A stretch of DNA of 64,000 nt, taken from Symsagittifera roscoffensis (Eukaryota; Xenacoelomorpha; Acoela; Convolutidae). Location: the NCBI RefSeq assembly GCF_963678635.1, contig NC_087063.1:33182599-33246598 (forward strand). The letters are read 5' to 3'. The position numbers and the translations under genes are program-made. Below, piece by piece: positions 12,352-24,104 of the stretch. Below the pieces are notes generated by a model. That model made no database searches. It was not told where the DNA came from and saw only the letters and a program-made list of their open reading frames with translations. How positions within the stretch are numbered: the stretch's first letter is position 1; each line of letters begins with the position of its first letter.

Positions 12352-13414
12352 ACATTTGGCGATATGTCTCTTCTTACTACAATTCCGACAAGTTAAATTT
12401 CTGGCCGGACAGCTTTGTTTATGATTTGCTGAAAACCTGTTTCCACAGAAGTAACACAATTTCGCTTTCTCCGTGTTAGCATTACCTTTGATTTATCATT
12501 TTGAGCTCGGTTGATTCTATCTGACAATTTTTTCCCTTGAATAGAAAATGTCGGTTCCTGTTTGATACGTGTACTCTGAACCGAATTGGATCCTGAATGG
12601 GAAAAACTGCCCATCGTAGACGAACTTCCAAATTGATTTTGCAGATAAGTGGCAGTTTGGGCTCCTTTCTCCTGCAATAACGCTGATTTCAACGTTTCTT
12701 CAGGAGTGGCCCCCGGACGAATACAGAGTTCTCTTTGAATATCTTTATACCTCATTTTGGCAAAAAAGATATCTCTCACGACTTCTTTCTACTGATCGAT
12801 CGTCCAACCACACAGGGCAGCTTGGCCCGTAAGTCGCAAATAGAAAGCTTCCAAACTTTCTCGATCAGTATGCACGGCATTATAAATTTGCAGACGTTCA
12901 ATTATGTAGTTTTCCTCCTTTCTGAAGAGAAGAACACAGAATTCATGAAATTCTTGAAACGATTTTGCACTCTGGTCCGCATGCGGATAACTCCGGAGGA
13001 ACTTTTTCTTTCCTTTGAGCCAAGAGAAAAGAAAAAACGAGATTTAATTCGTTGCTCGACTTCGTAAAAATACGCACCTGGTGCTACTCTAGGGCCTTTC
13101 GCCCGGCGTTCCTCATTCATCTCAGCCACTCTGCGGGCAGCTGCATCATTCCTTGCAATACGATTCGCTATTGCCACTGCGTCTTCATCAATCCCCACAT
13201 TATCTGGTTTCGGAACATGATCATCGTGTACCACACCTGGCGGTTTTAGTAGCTCTCGAGGATCACAGCTTTCCCTCAAGGTGATTGCCAAATTGAACTG
13301 GTCTATCCACGAATCCCAGCTACTGGGCGGATCTGCGGTTGGTTTGTGCCAGAATACGGGAACACCTAAAAGGTCAGTCCGGTCGTCTGAGACTGGAACT
13401 GCTGGCTGCGCCAT
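12352..13414 (-). pseudogene. Element A gag region
   Basis: Begins Met-Ala-Gln-Pro at the LTR junction. The N-terminal part has a Phe-Trp followed by a W..W...F pattern that recurs in element D, supporting common descent. It ends in two nucleocapsid-type zinc knuckles (C-x2-C-x7-H-x3-C, then C-x2-C-x4-H-x4-C). In this family Gag forms the virus-like particle and binds the RNA. Fossil, broken. Confidence 0.8.
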
Positions 13415-13676
13415 GTAATTTCTTAAGGAATAAAGAGATCTAGACAAGACTTAATTCATCCTGTTTTAGATAAAAAATAAGGTTTAAAAAATGTCATGAC
13501 AATTAGATACTTCAACTGAAATCTTTCATAAATTGAGTAAGAGTAATCGAATAAGCTTGTTTAAAATTAGACCGTGGATTGACAGGTCGATAGCGACCTT
13601 GAGAACCAATAGTAGATTAACGGCCTAGAATAGATTGACGTCATAGAACAACACATTTAAACAGCACCGCACCTCA
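13414..13676 (-). repeat. Element A 5' LTR
   Basis: 263 bp. The inner edge abuts the primer-binding site TGGCGCAGCC, and the last LTR base supplies the A of the Gag ATG. GTTTT follows at 13677-13681. Confidence 0.93.
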
Positions 13677-13681
13677 GTTTT

Positions 13682-16600
13682 AAAGAAGAGCGTTTGGCTT
13701 TCTTCCCATGGGCTTCAAATGGTGAGATTTTAGTTACTCCGTGTGGAGTGATTCCTAATGCTTTTATAGATTCGGCTACTTCTGAGGAAAATTTTTACGT
13801 CGTGTTTTGTCAATTATCACTACCCCTAGTCTACGTTTTGATTGTTATTTCGACAACCCCCATTGATCTATGATCATCTACCGGTGCGAAAAACCATTTT
13901 ATGTGTTTGGCGTTACAAAAAACTTCAAATTTTTTCGCCCTAAAGGTTTGTGCTTGGTCACATCTTACTCATCGAGAAACCCATTTTTTGAAATGTAGCG
14001 TAGCATAAATTTTAATGCTTTGTCTGCCGTTAGGTTTCAGACCACTTTTACCGCTGGGATATAATGTCTATTTATCTATTGCAATTAATATGTATGAATC
14101 CCTTTTAAGTTCATCTGGCACAAGCCCGGCAAATTCGCGAATTCTAATTGAATCTCTTCGCTTGACTCTACCACTGGTTCCAATTAGAACGAGTGTTGTT
14201 TTCCTATTATTGGTTTGAGACTTTTGACTTGTTCTGAGCAATTTCGGCAGTTCTGCGCCATCTGTACTATGGAGCATGTATGTGCGGGAACCACCCATGT
14301 TGGCAAAAGTCCAACATAACTGCTGATCCGGGATGTGTTAGGTGGACGCTGTTTACCACTGTTTGTCGGAGCTGGGTCGGGATTACTATACTTTCATCAA
14401 TCAGGATGCAGTCCTCTTGCTCTCGCATATGCAATTTGTTCTGGATGTTGTAACAGTATTGTCCGTATGAGCGTTTCGTATTAATCACGTTTCTTAACAA
14501 AATTGAGGAGTGGTCGCATATTTCGGTCTTTCATGGTGGCGGCGGAGATGAATTTTACTCCACGGACTTTTTGTAATTTTCCCCTGAAGAGTGGCGTATC
14601 TTCGTCATTTTGGTAATGGTCACCTGTTTGGTTGTCGCGACCAGCCTGTTAGTGATCACTTCATGACTGGCCTCTAATTGTGTTCGATGCGTAGTTGTCA
14701 TAGTAGGGAATGTTATGTTTGGGAGCAGTTCTTTTTGGATGCACTGTGTTGGGTCCACGCGGCTCACGCAGTAATTGTTAATTTCGTGCGTATCTAAATA
14801 ATGATCTGTTTGAGTGAAAGCTGGGAGCGTGGTGTTTTCTGTTTGTAACGATTGCGCTGCCTTCTTACTTTACGTCCTCAGTGGTTGTCGTTCGGTGCTG
14901 GGCGTGTCCTCACTGGATACAATTTTTGGGAAGATCGATTTCTAGACGGGTTTTTCCTTGACCTCCGGACGTGTAGGTGGTTTTGCTGAAGGTACTTTTT
15001 CCGTTCTCCAGCTTTGATACGTAGTCGTTGTTCTTTTATGCCGCCACCACCGTGGGTCACACAAACTCTCCTCCCGGTTCGACCCGCCCTGCCATTTTGT
15101 TTCTTCCTGCTTCTGGAGTCAAGGGTGGTGACCTCCTCCGGGAAGAAACCACCATTGAATCTTTCATAGCTTTTTCGTCGTCGCATTTTGTGGGAAGGAT
15201 AAATGATTTCGAATTGAATGTACGAACTTTCCATAGTTTCGATTGAAGTCTATGGTTGGTTGTGTTCGAGGAGACTTTGGAGCCAACTAATGTGATTTGA
15301 GCTTATTGAGTTGAACGCTTTCGGAATGATAGGAAAAATTGAGGCTTAAATGAAATTGTGGACATCTTGATAGCGTGCTTTATTCTGATTGGCTAGATTG
15401 TTCAATATGTTGTTGTCAATCATCTCAAAATTGTTAAGGAAAGAGTTAATTGATGCCACTACAAGTTCCTCGTCGTCCATGCTTGGGGGTATTGCTAATC
15501 CAACCGGATTTTGGGGACGTATAGTCTTTTAATACCATTTTATTCCTCGCCAAATGTTTTATGTCTAAGTTAAAGTGAATTAATCGGTAAATCCAACTTG
15601 TTAGCTTACTCGGTAAAGTGAAAGAATTGGTAAATCTAACTTTTTAGCCAACTTGGTGGCTGGTTTTTGATCTTTCACTTGCGTTTAAAGCGCTTGTTTG
15701 TTGAAATTAGGTGGTCTGTTATGACATTAAAGATCTTCCCGTACAGATGATAATTGAATTGTTCTAAGGCCGAAACTACTCCTGGTATTTCAAGCTTGTT
15801 TACTGAGTCCTTTTTTCTAGGGATTTAAAAAACCGTGACGCATAGGTTATGGCTGCCCAACCTTCTTTGGATTTTTGTTTTAATGCTGTCCTTAACCCTG
15901 GTGTAGATGCAACGCAAACCACGCGGGTTTCTAAGTTTTGATCAAAAAATTTTTTTCGTGCCATGTCTGTTTCATGATGTTATTGAATGCTACACTGTGT
16001 TCATTTTTCCACTCAAGTGATCTATTGTTTTCTGTGTTTCTTAGAAGCGGACGCAGTTCTGCGGCAGTTTTCGCCAGATGAGGAATGAATCGTGTGAGAT
16101 GGTGTATCGAGCCTATGAAATTTTTTAGTTGTTTGAATGTTTTTGCTGGGGTTAATTTATTGTTAGCCTCTGTTTTCCTTATGAGTGGTTTGCACCTTTG
16201 CTGTTAAACTTGTATTCCAGTCATTCAACCTGCTTATGTTAAAACTTACATTGGTCAAGCGAGATTGCGAGGTTTGTTTTTCCTTGTGTATTTCGAGGAG
16301 GCCCTTTGTTACAATTAATATGTCGTCCAAATAAACCAATGTATCTTTGCAGTTTGTGAGGGTCAGATCGATATTTTTGGAATTCCGCTGGAATATCTGT
16401 CAGTCCGTAGAATCCGGTCTGGAATTTTTAGGTCCTGGTGGCGTTGCTTCCAATGAGACTGAAATTGCATTGCTCTCTAGTATGTTTATCCAGCGGGATT
16501 TGTGAGAATGCACACAGTAAATCAAGCGTTGTGAATAATATTTATTGGGTGTTATCTGGTTTTACTACTTGTGCAAAATTTTCCGGAAGGTGATCTATTT

Positions 16601-18256
16601 TTAGCATTTGGTTTTTGTTTTTGTGGATGAATTTGCTGATCTTTATAAAATCTAGTGCCCATTGACTGTTTGGTCCTTCTTATTTAAAGTTTTTGCTATC
16701 GGGCTAATGAACTGTTTGTCAGAACATTTGTTTAGTTTGACGATGTGTTTTTGATCAATCAGCTTGTTAAGTTATTTCTCAACTCTTTCTTGCAAATGTT
16801 TTGGGATTCGGCGTCCTTTTTTTGAAAAGGAATTGCGTCTATTTTGATTGTTGTCTGCACTACGTGGTTTTGGTTTTTCGATTCGTCTACACAAACAAGA
16901 CGTGTTTTTCGAAATCAAATCACTGTTTAACTTCGGGGTTTGGTTTTTCCGGTTCTTGTATACTTAGCATCTGATATTGTTTTGGTTTTTTTTCTTGTGG
17001 TAACCTTATTCCGGTTTGTGGAAGTAGACTCCTACCTATTATATTTGCTTTTCGGCCATCATTATAATGATTGGTGCTGAATGTATTGTTCAGCCCCGGA
17101 TTCAAGCCCAATGATGAATGTTTTTTTTAGGATTGATAAATTGGCCGTTTTAACATGCCAGGTTTCTTGCCGCATCTTCCGGTGGCATATATTTGAATAT
17201 CACTTTGTCTTTTGTTCGGAGTGCTGTTTTGTCGTTGAGAAATGACATTGGGCTTTCCGAGTCTGCTATGGTAAAAATGGCTTCCGTATTTGTTTTTAAT
17301 TTAACAACGTGTCCGTTGAATTCATCATTAGTCAAGTCAACTAAAATTTTTAACTCGAACTTCTCAGATATTGCCATTACTGGAAAATTAACCTATCGGA
17401 ACTCTCCCATCCAATTGTGGACGTAATTTCCACGAACGCAACAGGATCGTTTTCTGTCAATTCATTAGTTTTTCCACTTCATCTCGCGGTTCTTCATTCC
17501 TACCTTCAAGATAGTTAACGTCTGTAGATTGTCATACCTTCGCAAAATGTCGCCGTTTTGCGCGTTTTGAACAATTTTTGTCTTTCGCTGGGCATTATTG
17601 GAAGTGGTTTGGGCTGAATCGTCTGCCGCATTTATAAATTGCTTTTGCTGTGTATTATACAGGTGTTTGTGACCTCTCGGATTTCGCGTTCCGCGTGTGC
17701 CATTTGGTCGACTGCGATATCCTCAACGGCTTCCTTGTGTGTATTGTTGGTTTGCGTAATTACCTCTTTGTCACGAAATAATATAACTCACCCTTTCTTG
17801 TTTAGTTGTTGTTGTTCCCCCGAACAGATTTGTTTTCATGTACAGTCATGAGTTGTCTTATTGTTGTATTATGTAGTTCAAGTTCGGTCTTTTTTATTGT
17901 ACTTGACGTTGGTCTTCGATGCCGAGACATAGAAATGGAAAGCGTACGCCTTTTTCTCTTGCTTTCTGGACTCTGTTTTCCCAACCAACTCGCTTCTCGC
18001 GCTTTCTTACATCTCAGTTTTTCCTTTGAGCTTCCGTTTCGCCGGGTATTTCTTGTTCGTATATGGGTTGTGCGGGTTCTACTAATGGAGGTTTAACTCT
18101 TAGTAGGTTTCTGACCTCTATTCCATCTTTTGCTAAGGCCATCATATCGTGTATCGCTGCCCATTTAGACCACTCTAATGGTAATTTGACCGACTTTTTT
18201 TTACCAGAATGGGTTGATATATAACGAATTCTTCGAAAAACCTGATGGCTGCGCCA
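13682..18256 (-). pseudogene. Element C gag-pol remains, main part
   Basis: This minus-strand fossil keeps the normal Ty3/Gypsy order of gag, protease, reverse transcriptase, RNase H, integrase. Signatures still readable are a protease DSxSP-type motif near 17260, the reverse transcriptase YLDD box near 16330, an RNase H TDH motif near 15710, an integrase HLTHPG zinc-region motif in 14267-14500, and an integrase ILIAID block near 14080. A SPFEAH-like integrase segment lies right at the junction with element A. It is broken in many places and is not expected to encode protein. Confidence 0.8.
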
Positions 18257-18496
18257 TGTCATACCTTAACGTATGATAATGTCTGATATCGAATCCGAAC
18301 GGATTGATAAACAAAAAACTGTCAGCGAACAAATTAAGACAAATAGTTTATGAAACTATCTATTTTCGTCTAAGCTTAAGCTTGGTCTCTTCGCTCTCAT
18401 AAGTTTTACAAGGTCAGCCGCCGACCAACAGAAAGGTTACTCAACGTAGTGAGTGTACATAAATAATTAACATTTATCAATCCGTTGCCGGATGAC
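18257..18496 (-). repeat. Element C 5' LTR
   Basis: Starts TGTCATACC on the plus strand directly beside TGGCGCAGCC read on the minus strand (the primer-binding site), and ends CCGGATGACA. The Gag ATG uses the last LTR base. Confidence 0.8.
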
Positions 18497-20542
18497 AGTC
18501 AATTTCAAAAAGCCTGACTCAAAATTTTATCCAGAATAAGTCTTGATAATTTCCATTCTTCGTTGATCAAACTTGAATTCAACTGTTTGAGCACGGGTAG
18601 CTTAACACCAATTTTATCTAAAATACCACACTGGCAAAATTTATCAGATAAGAAGAATCCATGCAAACGCAAATCAAACAAGACTGCTTGTATCAGGTCG
18701 AAGCCCTGAATGTTCCGACTGCCTTTTAAGGTCTATTGAGCAGTAATATTTTGAAACAATAACTGTAATAAAATCAAATTGATTTTTTTTTAAAAAAAGA
18801 TGAGATTTTTGTGAAGTTCATCAACCCACACGCCATATAAAGAAGTACAAAGTGATAAATTTCGCTTGCATTTATAAATTAATTCGGCAAATAAGCTTCC
18901 TTCAATTAATTTGGAACGATTTTTAGGACGGATTAAATCTACGCTTACGGTTGAATAGCGCGAAATATATCGCGCAGTAGTTGTCCCAAATATGGCAAAA
19001 TGGCAATCATTAAACCCCCATAACTTTGCAAAAAATTGATCACAGGTGAAATTTTCTTTCTAATTTAAGCGCAGGAGAAGAATACCTTTTGAAAGATGCC
19101 AAAAAAATCCGTCAAAAGTCGAAATTTGTCCGAAGAAAAAAAAAACCCACCCCGAGCACAAATATTCCGTTACTTTCGTTACGAAAGTCGGAAAACTAAC
19201 TCAACTTTGTAGTCAACTACATGACCCAGAACATGTTCGATTGTAATCACTTGTTTTTACTATTACCGGGGAAAAAATTAGAAATAGTTGGAATATTACT
19301 TCTACTGCAACATCAAGTTTTGAGTCTGTTGATAAGCTTCATCAAATCCTTGCAACTGCTCGTGGTATACAGTTCGAGAAAACAACTCAAACAACTAAAA
19401 ACATGACAAAGCTTAGTATCAATGAAAGCAGAGAGCAAATAAACTGTTAGTTTACGAGGAACTCCAGAGCGCCATTTTCCCGGTTACAAAAAATGACTAA
19501 CCACACGGACGAAGCATTGGACAACCAAGATGGTTAAATTACCTTATTTGCAATTCATGGGTGGAAACAATGTTCGTACTTTAAATCGTTTAAGACGCAT
19601 TCAACCAACTACCATTTTTCCACATGCTGCTTATGAGTCTGAGCCTCGTCACTGAATGTATTCGAAATGCTTTTAGCAAAGATAGGTTATTCTGTGTCAA
19701 AAACTTGCCGGGAAAATGATTAAACGTCTTTATGAGTAATCTGCGAATTGATGATCCCAAAAAATCCATTTCCATCCAAACCCTTGAATTTGAATTGCGA
19801 AGTCGGCTTTGATCTGCCAGCACTGCAGTTCGATTTGACACAAAAATGCATTAATTGTACTCATTGTCCTTAAAATTGACTTCATGGGTCCTTTTTGTGT
19901 TGCTGAAGAGGAAACCATAGACTTGATTTTTCTTCGTTTTACTTGTTCTAAAAAGCGGACAACCCAATTGCAAACTACTGATAACTTTCAACCGTTTTTT
20001 AAACAAAAAATTGTAGTTTAATGATCGACGTGGATCTTCGAAGGTAGTTTTTTTGGTTTTTGCAAAGTAATTTGAAGCCGGATGCTAGTAAACTATGACA
20101 GAGCCTTTAGTTTTCGACAAAACCATAAAAAGCAACCAAGCGTCCGCTTAGCTCAAATAAAATACGGTTGGCTTCACCGTCCGTCTGCTGTTGATTCTGA
20201 TGTGGTGCCAGAAGTTTTCTACTCCAGAAGCAAACTAGTCTTTCTGCTGACCCTACGATTTGACAGACTTTCAAGATATCTGTTTTAATTTTTAGTAATC
20301 AAATGCGAAAGCCCAATAATTTCAAGATCACTGTTAGATTCCACATTGATGATCAGTTACTACCTAAACCGAGCAGTTTTTCAAAACCTTTTGATTTGTC
20401 ACTCCTTGAAGCTCACGTAGCTACATTCTGCGACAATCAAACAACAACAGTTCAAGCAAAAAATCATGGAAGCTAACTAAATATAAATGAGACAGTTTTG
20501 GAAGCGAACATTCAAAAATTATACTTGGACCACAATCAAAAA
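18497..20542. other. Intergenic stretch, no recognisable gene
   Basis: AT-rich. Short open stretches on either strand (for example 19590-19841 minus and 20082-20288 plus) match no family I know. Some of it may be a decayed DNA transposon, but I cannot name one. Confidence 0.5.
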
Positions 20543-20921
20543 CAGGGGCGGATCTAGAATTCTCTCGAGGGGTGGGGCGTATTTTTAGGTCGTATTTTAT
20601 GTGTGGGGAATATTTTATTATAACGTATTTTTAGGTCGACCAAATTAATTTTCCGAGCGTTTCCAGAAGACTATTTTGACCAAAATTTAGCGAAGCAGGC
20701 AAAGTTTTGAAAAACAGGCCAAACAATTTTAAAGACTTGTTTTGGAAAGTTTTGACCTTAAAATCGCGTTTACTCGGCGCGCGCTTAATAAACTAGTAAA
20801 TATTCGAGAAAATTTTTAGGGTCCGTGGATATCTCCATTTATTACAAAGAGGGGACCTTTTGGGTCGTTAGTGGGTCGAATCTCTGAAAAAGGGCGTCGG
20901 CACCCCCTTAATCCGCTTGTG
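20543..20921. mobile_element. Probable non-autonomous hAT-like element (MITE)
   Basis: The left end reads CAGGGGCGGATCTAG. The right end, in reverse complement, reads CACAAGCGGATTAAGGGGG and then GTGCCGACGCCC, giving imperfect inverted termini with a shared GCGGAT core and a G-rich inner block. CAGGGGCGGAT is a common terminal sequence of hAT-type MITEs. The inside is AT-rich and non-coding. No clear 8-bp target duplication was found, so boundaries are approximate. Confidence 0.45.
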
Positions 20922-21995
20922 ATCAAAACCAAATGGAATCAAAAACAGAAACAAAAAGAGAAAAATCACCTGATGGGGATCTTGTAAGAACCCTTTTTTC
21001 CACGAGGCAAGTGGTGCTTGGGCAACGTCGTTGGAGTGTTTAACGGTATACATGACACCAGGCGCTCATGCGCAATTTAAACGTTACGATTTAAATTGCG
21101 CAATTTATTGCGTTACGATCACTCTAATTTAATGGTGAAACGTGCCTTAGTCAATTCAAAAATTTTTTTCCAGAACTTACTTCTAGAACCAAATCCAACC
21201 ATTAACTGTTGCTACCAACTAATTGCTCTCTTCGAGGTTATTTCTTATATAAATTGTTGTTCATAGCGCTGAGGACTTGGCGATTAACTCTTTCGATATT
21301 TAATAGATTTTTGCTGAACTTGTTCACAATTGGTCACAACAAAATTATTGTCTTCTGGAACCAAAGAACTTCAATTTAAGGCTAAATGAAAAATGTATCT
21401 TAAATACAGTTAGCAATATGGTTAATTGTTTCCTTAAAACAAAAGATTAAAAAAATGAAGTAGAAAAATTTCACCGGGTCAAAAAAATGAAATAAAGAAA
21501 TCTTGAAATTATTGTTCTAGCTCAGAAAAATTAGTTCTATAAATCTGAAATTTTGGAATTGATGTTATTATAACGTAAATGTAATTATACTGGTAGTTCC
21601 CTGACCTTTCGGTTTACTGAACGCAGTCCAATAAAAACATGATAATCATGCAAGTTATACCGTTTTTTCATCACACGAAATACTTAATACTTAAGTTTAG
21701 TTCATTTAAAGAAAACCATAAAACTTGCATGTGAACACAATTTTTTTAGCCATGAAAACTACTCAACTTTACAAAATTGTCGTTTTTAAAGTCACGGAGA
21801 TTTGAATCAGTTCGAATTTTTCTTAATAGCTGCCGTAAGTTCTCGCTGTGATTCCATCTCAATAATTAGAACGCAGAATTTCTCTGAAGAGACTGGAATC
21901 AGACCAATTTGCAAAACTATTAGCTGTGAAGTTTTTTTTAGGAAATTTAAAATCTTGAACTTGAGCCATATACGTTTCGCCCATTTGGTGTTTGG
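20922..21995. other. Intergenic stretch downstream of the acyltransferase gene
   Basis: No gene is recognised. It contains the hairpin at 21069-21102 and otherwise AT-rich sequence. It would hold the 3' untranslated region of the minus-strand gene that ends at 21996; I saw no clear polyadenylation signal. Confidence 0.5.
21069..21102. repeat. Perfect 13-bp hairpin
   Basis: Arms TGCGCAATTTAAA (21069-21081) and its exact complement (21090-21102) flank an 8-base loop, CGTTACGA. It lies in non-coding DNA. It could be a fold in a transcript or part of a small foldback repeat. Confidence 0.8.
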
Positions 21996-24104
21996 CTAAA
22001 GCATTTTCTGGCGGCGCAGCTCTTCCAGCAAAACCGGCATTTTCTTGAATACGAATTCTTTAGATATATGGATGCCGTCTTTGAAAACTGGAACCCCTTC
22101 AAACAATCCTGAAATTATAGTTGGCCTAGAAAAGTTGCCAATGAAAAGTTGACCCATGTCAATATAAAGTAGCTTTTCATACGTTTTCTGAAGTTCTTTG
22201 AGATAATCTCGAAACCAAGATACACCTGGTTCCTCGTTGACTGTAATTGGGCAGGCGTTTGTCAAGTTGGAGAGATCCTGTTTCTGGTTCTGAAGCCTCT
22301 TGATACATTCTGTGGGGTTGCCGTTTGGTCTTTGATGCATGATCATAATAACAGGAGTCGTGTATTGGCTCACTCGTTCAATGAAGTCAGGAAATGCTTT
22401 TTGAATCATTTCTTTCCAGCCGTCCAGATTTTTCATGCCATTTACAACCGGACTGTCTTTTGTTAACTGGATATCTGAATTATGAAGACACCTCGAAAAG
22501 TAAAGAGAAATATCGGTTTTGTTTTCCTTTAAGTACTCCAACGCCGGATTGGCAATAAAGTTGGGATCTTTTTTTAAGGCTTCTTTGTATTCCGGTTTAC
22601 CCGCCGCTACTTTCCACATATAGACTGGAAAATAAGGTGCACCTGGTTTCCAAAACGCACCATAGTTAGCTTTTATATTACAAGCATCGTGAAGCTCTAG
22701 GAACACCTCTTTCCAGTGGGCTGCGTATGAATCGCCAACGATAAGTAAACTTCTATCTACTGGTAGTAACTCACAATATTTAGCCAGAGCTGGATCAATT
22801 CCGCTTAAGTTTCGGAAAGTTGAAGTATCCGATAAATTTCTAGTAATATCAATCAAATCAAGTTTATTAGGAAACTTGTAATTGTAACTGACCGATCTAT
22901 CGTTCGGGTCTGAGAGTATCTGGATAAGAATGATAGGTTGAATAATGGTTAAAAAAAGGAAAATAGCTAAAGTCCTCCTAGATTGCAATTTAGAACACTC
23001 CTTTTTAAATGGGTCTTCGATTAATTTTTTCATCATAGCTGCAAGTGAAACTGTTAGAAGAAATATGGCGACAGGGCGAAAAGGTCCTTCTGTAGGTAGT
23101 ACTGCATTTATATCGCCCAGCTTCGTCAAAGGCAAGTGGATAAGGTACATACCGTAAGAAAGCTTTCCGAGAAAACAAAGGCTTGGGTTCAGATAAAGAG
23201 ACCTCTTGATCAAATTATCGTCATCCGAGATTTCTAGCAGTATGATTAATAAAAAGGTCAACAAGGCAGAGCCTGTTCCAAGTATTAGAGGAGATAGTTT
23301 TGCAACCGTCGCTAGATATGCTGAACAAGCGAGAACAGCCAGTGATAAAACATCTGCCAGTGATTTTAAAACAGGACTCTGCATTTTGGCAGCAATGATT
23401 GAGGACTTATTGGCGTTGGTAATTAGCAACAAAAGTGATATAACAGAACCCAAGCTGAATTGATATAGTCGACCCCAGGTGGAAAAGTAAGAAATCATTG
23501 GTGATTGAGAAGCTAAATAAACATTCTCTGCGGTAAAAATTACCGCGCAAAATAGAAAAAATGAAAGCATAACTGTCGTTTTTCTTCTGAACACGAAAAA
23601 AGTAGCCGATAGAAAAAGAGGGAAGACCGCGTAGAATTGTTCCTCGATCGAAAGAGACCAGAAATGAATGACTGGACTCTGATCGGAGCCTTCGTCTGTG
23701 AAATAGTCCAGCGCTATGCTCAAACCGTGCCAATTTTGGAAGTACAATGCCGACGCTACGAACGACTGTTTGTGCATTCTCACATATTGGGGCATCTCTG
23801 TGTATCGGAACAAAACAGCGGTTATGCCGAGAACAGTTGCCGAAGCTGGAAAAAGCCGAACAAAACGTCGGCAATAGAATCGACGGAAGTTCAGGCGATC
23901 CGATTCCAGAAGTTCCCGTAGCAGAATTGAGGTGATGAGGAATCCAGACAACACAAAAAACATGTCCACCCCAATCCACCCGTTGACCATAAAGGGTACT
24001 TTGCAATGAAAGAGGACAACGGCTACACAGGCAAGTCCACGAATGGCGTCCAGGTGTTTTCTGTAGGCTAGTTTGCTGGACTTTGATTGGTACTGGTCCT
24101 TCAT
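21996..24104 (-). CDS. Membrane O-acyltransferase with C-terminal SGNH domain (OafA/OAC type)
   Basis: The 702-residue single-exon product is intact. Residues about 15-370 form the acyltransferase-3 membrane domain: LDAIRG (18-23), the conserved LFH histidine at 33, GVDMFFVLSGFLI (45-57), WSLSIEEQFY (149-158), YGMYLIHLP (317-325) and EDPF (363-366), with about ten hydrophobic segments. Another hydrophobic segment (about 378-397) leads to an SGNH hydrolase-like domain. That domain has GDSYAAHW (457-464, Ser459 as likely nucleophile) and DGIHIS (676-681, Asp676/His679). This domain pair moves acyl groups onto sugars or lipids across a membrane; bacterial OafA-type enzymes and nematode OAC proteins share it. 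The substrate here is unknown. The start at 24104 immediately precedes the conserved domain. The gene sits alone between repeats, and whether an upstream non-coding exon exists cannot be told. Confidence 0.9.
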   Translation of the reverse strand: MKDQYQSKSSKLAYRKHLDAIRGLACVAVVLFHCKVPFMVNGWIGVDMFFVLSGFLITSILLRELLESDRLNFRRFYCRRFVRLFPASATVLGITAVLFRYTEMPQYVRMHKQSFVASALYFQNWHGLSIALDYFTDEGSDQSPVIHFWSLSIEEQFYAVFPLFLSATFFVFRRKTTVMLSFFLFCAVIFTAENVYLASQSPMISYFSTWGRLYQFSLGSVISLLLLITNANKSSIIAAKMQSPVLKSLADVLSLAVLACSAYLATVAKLSPLILGTGSALLTFLLIILLEISDDDNLIKRSLYLNPSLCFLGKLSYGMYLIHLPLTKLGDINAVLPTEGPFRPVAIFLLTVSLAAMMKKLIEDPFKKECSKLQSRRTLAIFLFLTIIQPIILIQILSDPNDRSVSYNYKFPNKLDLIDITRNLSDTSTFRNLSGIDPALAKYCELLPVDRSLLIVGDSYAAHWKEVFLELHDACNIKANYGAFWKPGAPYFPVYMWKVAAGKPEYKEALKKDPNFIANPALEYLKENKTDISLYFSRCLHNSDIQLTKDSPVVNGMKNLDGWKEMIQKAFPDFIERVSQYTTPVIMIMHQRPNGNPTECIKRLQNQKQDLSNLTNACPITVNEEPGVSWFRDYLKELQKTYEKLLYIDMGQLFIGNFSRPTIISGLFEGVPVFKDGIHISKEFVFKKMPVLLEELRRQKML

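Larger units (their letters stand above)
6597..13676 (-). mobile_element. Element A: Gypsy-type LTR retrotransposon inserted in element C
   Basis: A complete-length 7.08-kb insertion with two 263-bp LTRs (6597-6859, 13414-13676) and a perfect 5-bp target duplication GTTTT (6592-6596 and 13677-13681). Parts on the minus strand are: gag 12460-13414; paired CCHC-type knuckles 12352-12459; aspartic protease DSGSP at about 12103-12111; reverse transcriptase 10847-11599; RNase H 10330-10850; integrase 7813-9158; and a 3' coding tail about 7006-7800. The primer-binding site is TGGCGCAGCC and the inner end of the 3' LTR has the purine tract AGAGGTGGAAA. The LTRs differ at about 19 of 263 positions (about 7%), so it is of moderate age, younger than C and older than B. 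It has about ten breaks in its coding part, so it is a fossil. Confidence 0.93.
4824..18496 (-). mobile_element. Element C: old Gypsy-type LTR retrotransposon, split by element A
   Basis: Two related LTRs (4824-5068 and 18257-18496) flank a minus-strand gag-pol body. From the 5' end the order is: gag about 17450-18257; aspartic protease around 17254-17265; reverse transcriptase about 15950-16790, with the LDLL..FSQIPL-like region near 16500 and a YLDD box near 16330; RNase H near 15700; integrase 13682-15240. The integrase begins with an H-x3-H zinc region at about 14330. Its end is interrupted by element A and continues at 5750-6596. A purine-rich tract adjoins the 3' LTR on its inner side. 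The element is heavily decayed (dozens of breaks), and the LTRs differ by roughly 20% by eye with indels, so it is clearly the oldest of the LTR elements here. The target-site duplication could not be settled. Confidence 0.85.

Noticed and set aside
22945-23935. Plus-strand open stretches of 62-94 codons
   Set aside because: They are shadows on the opposite strand of the acyltransferase gene.
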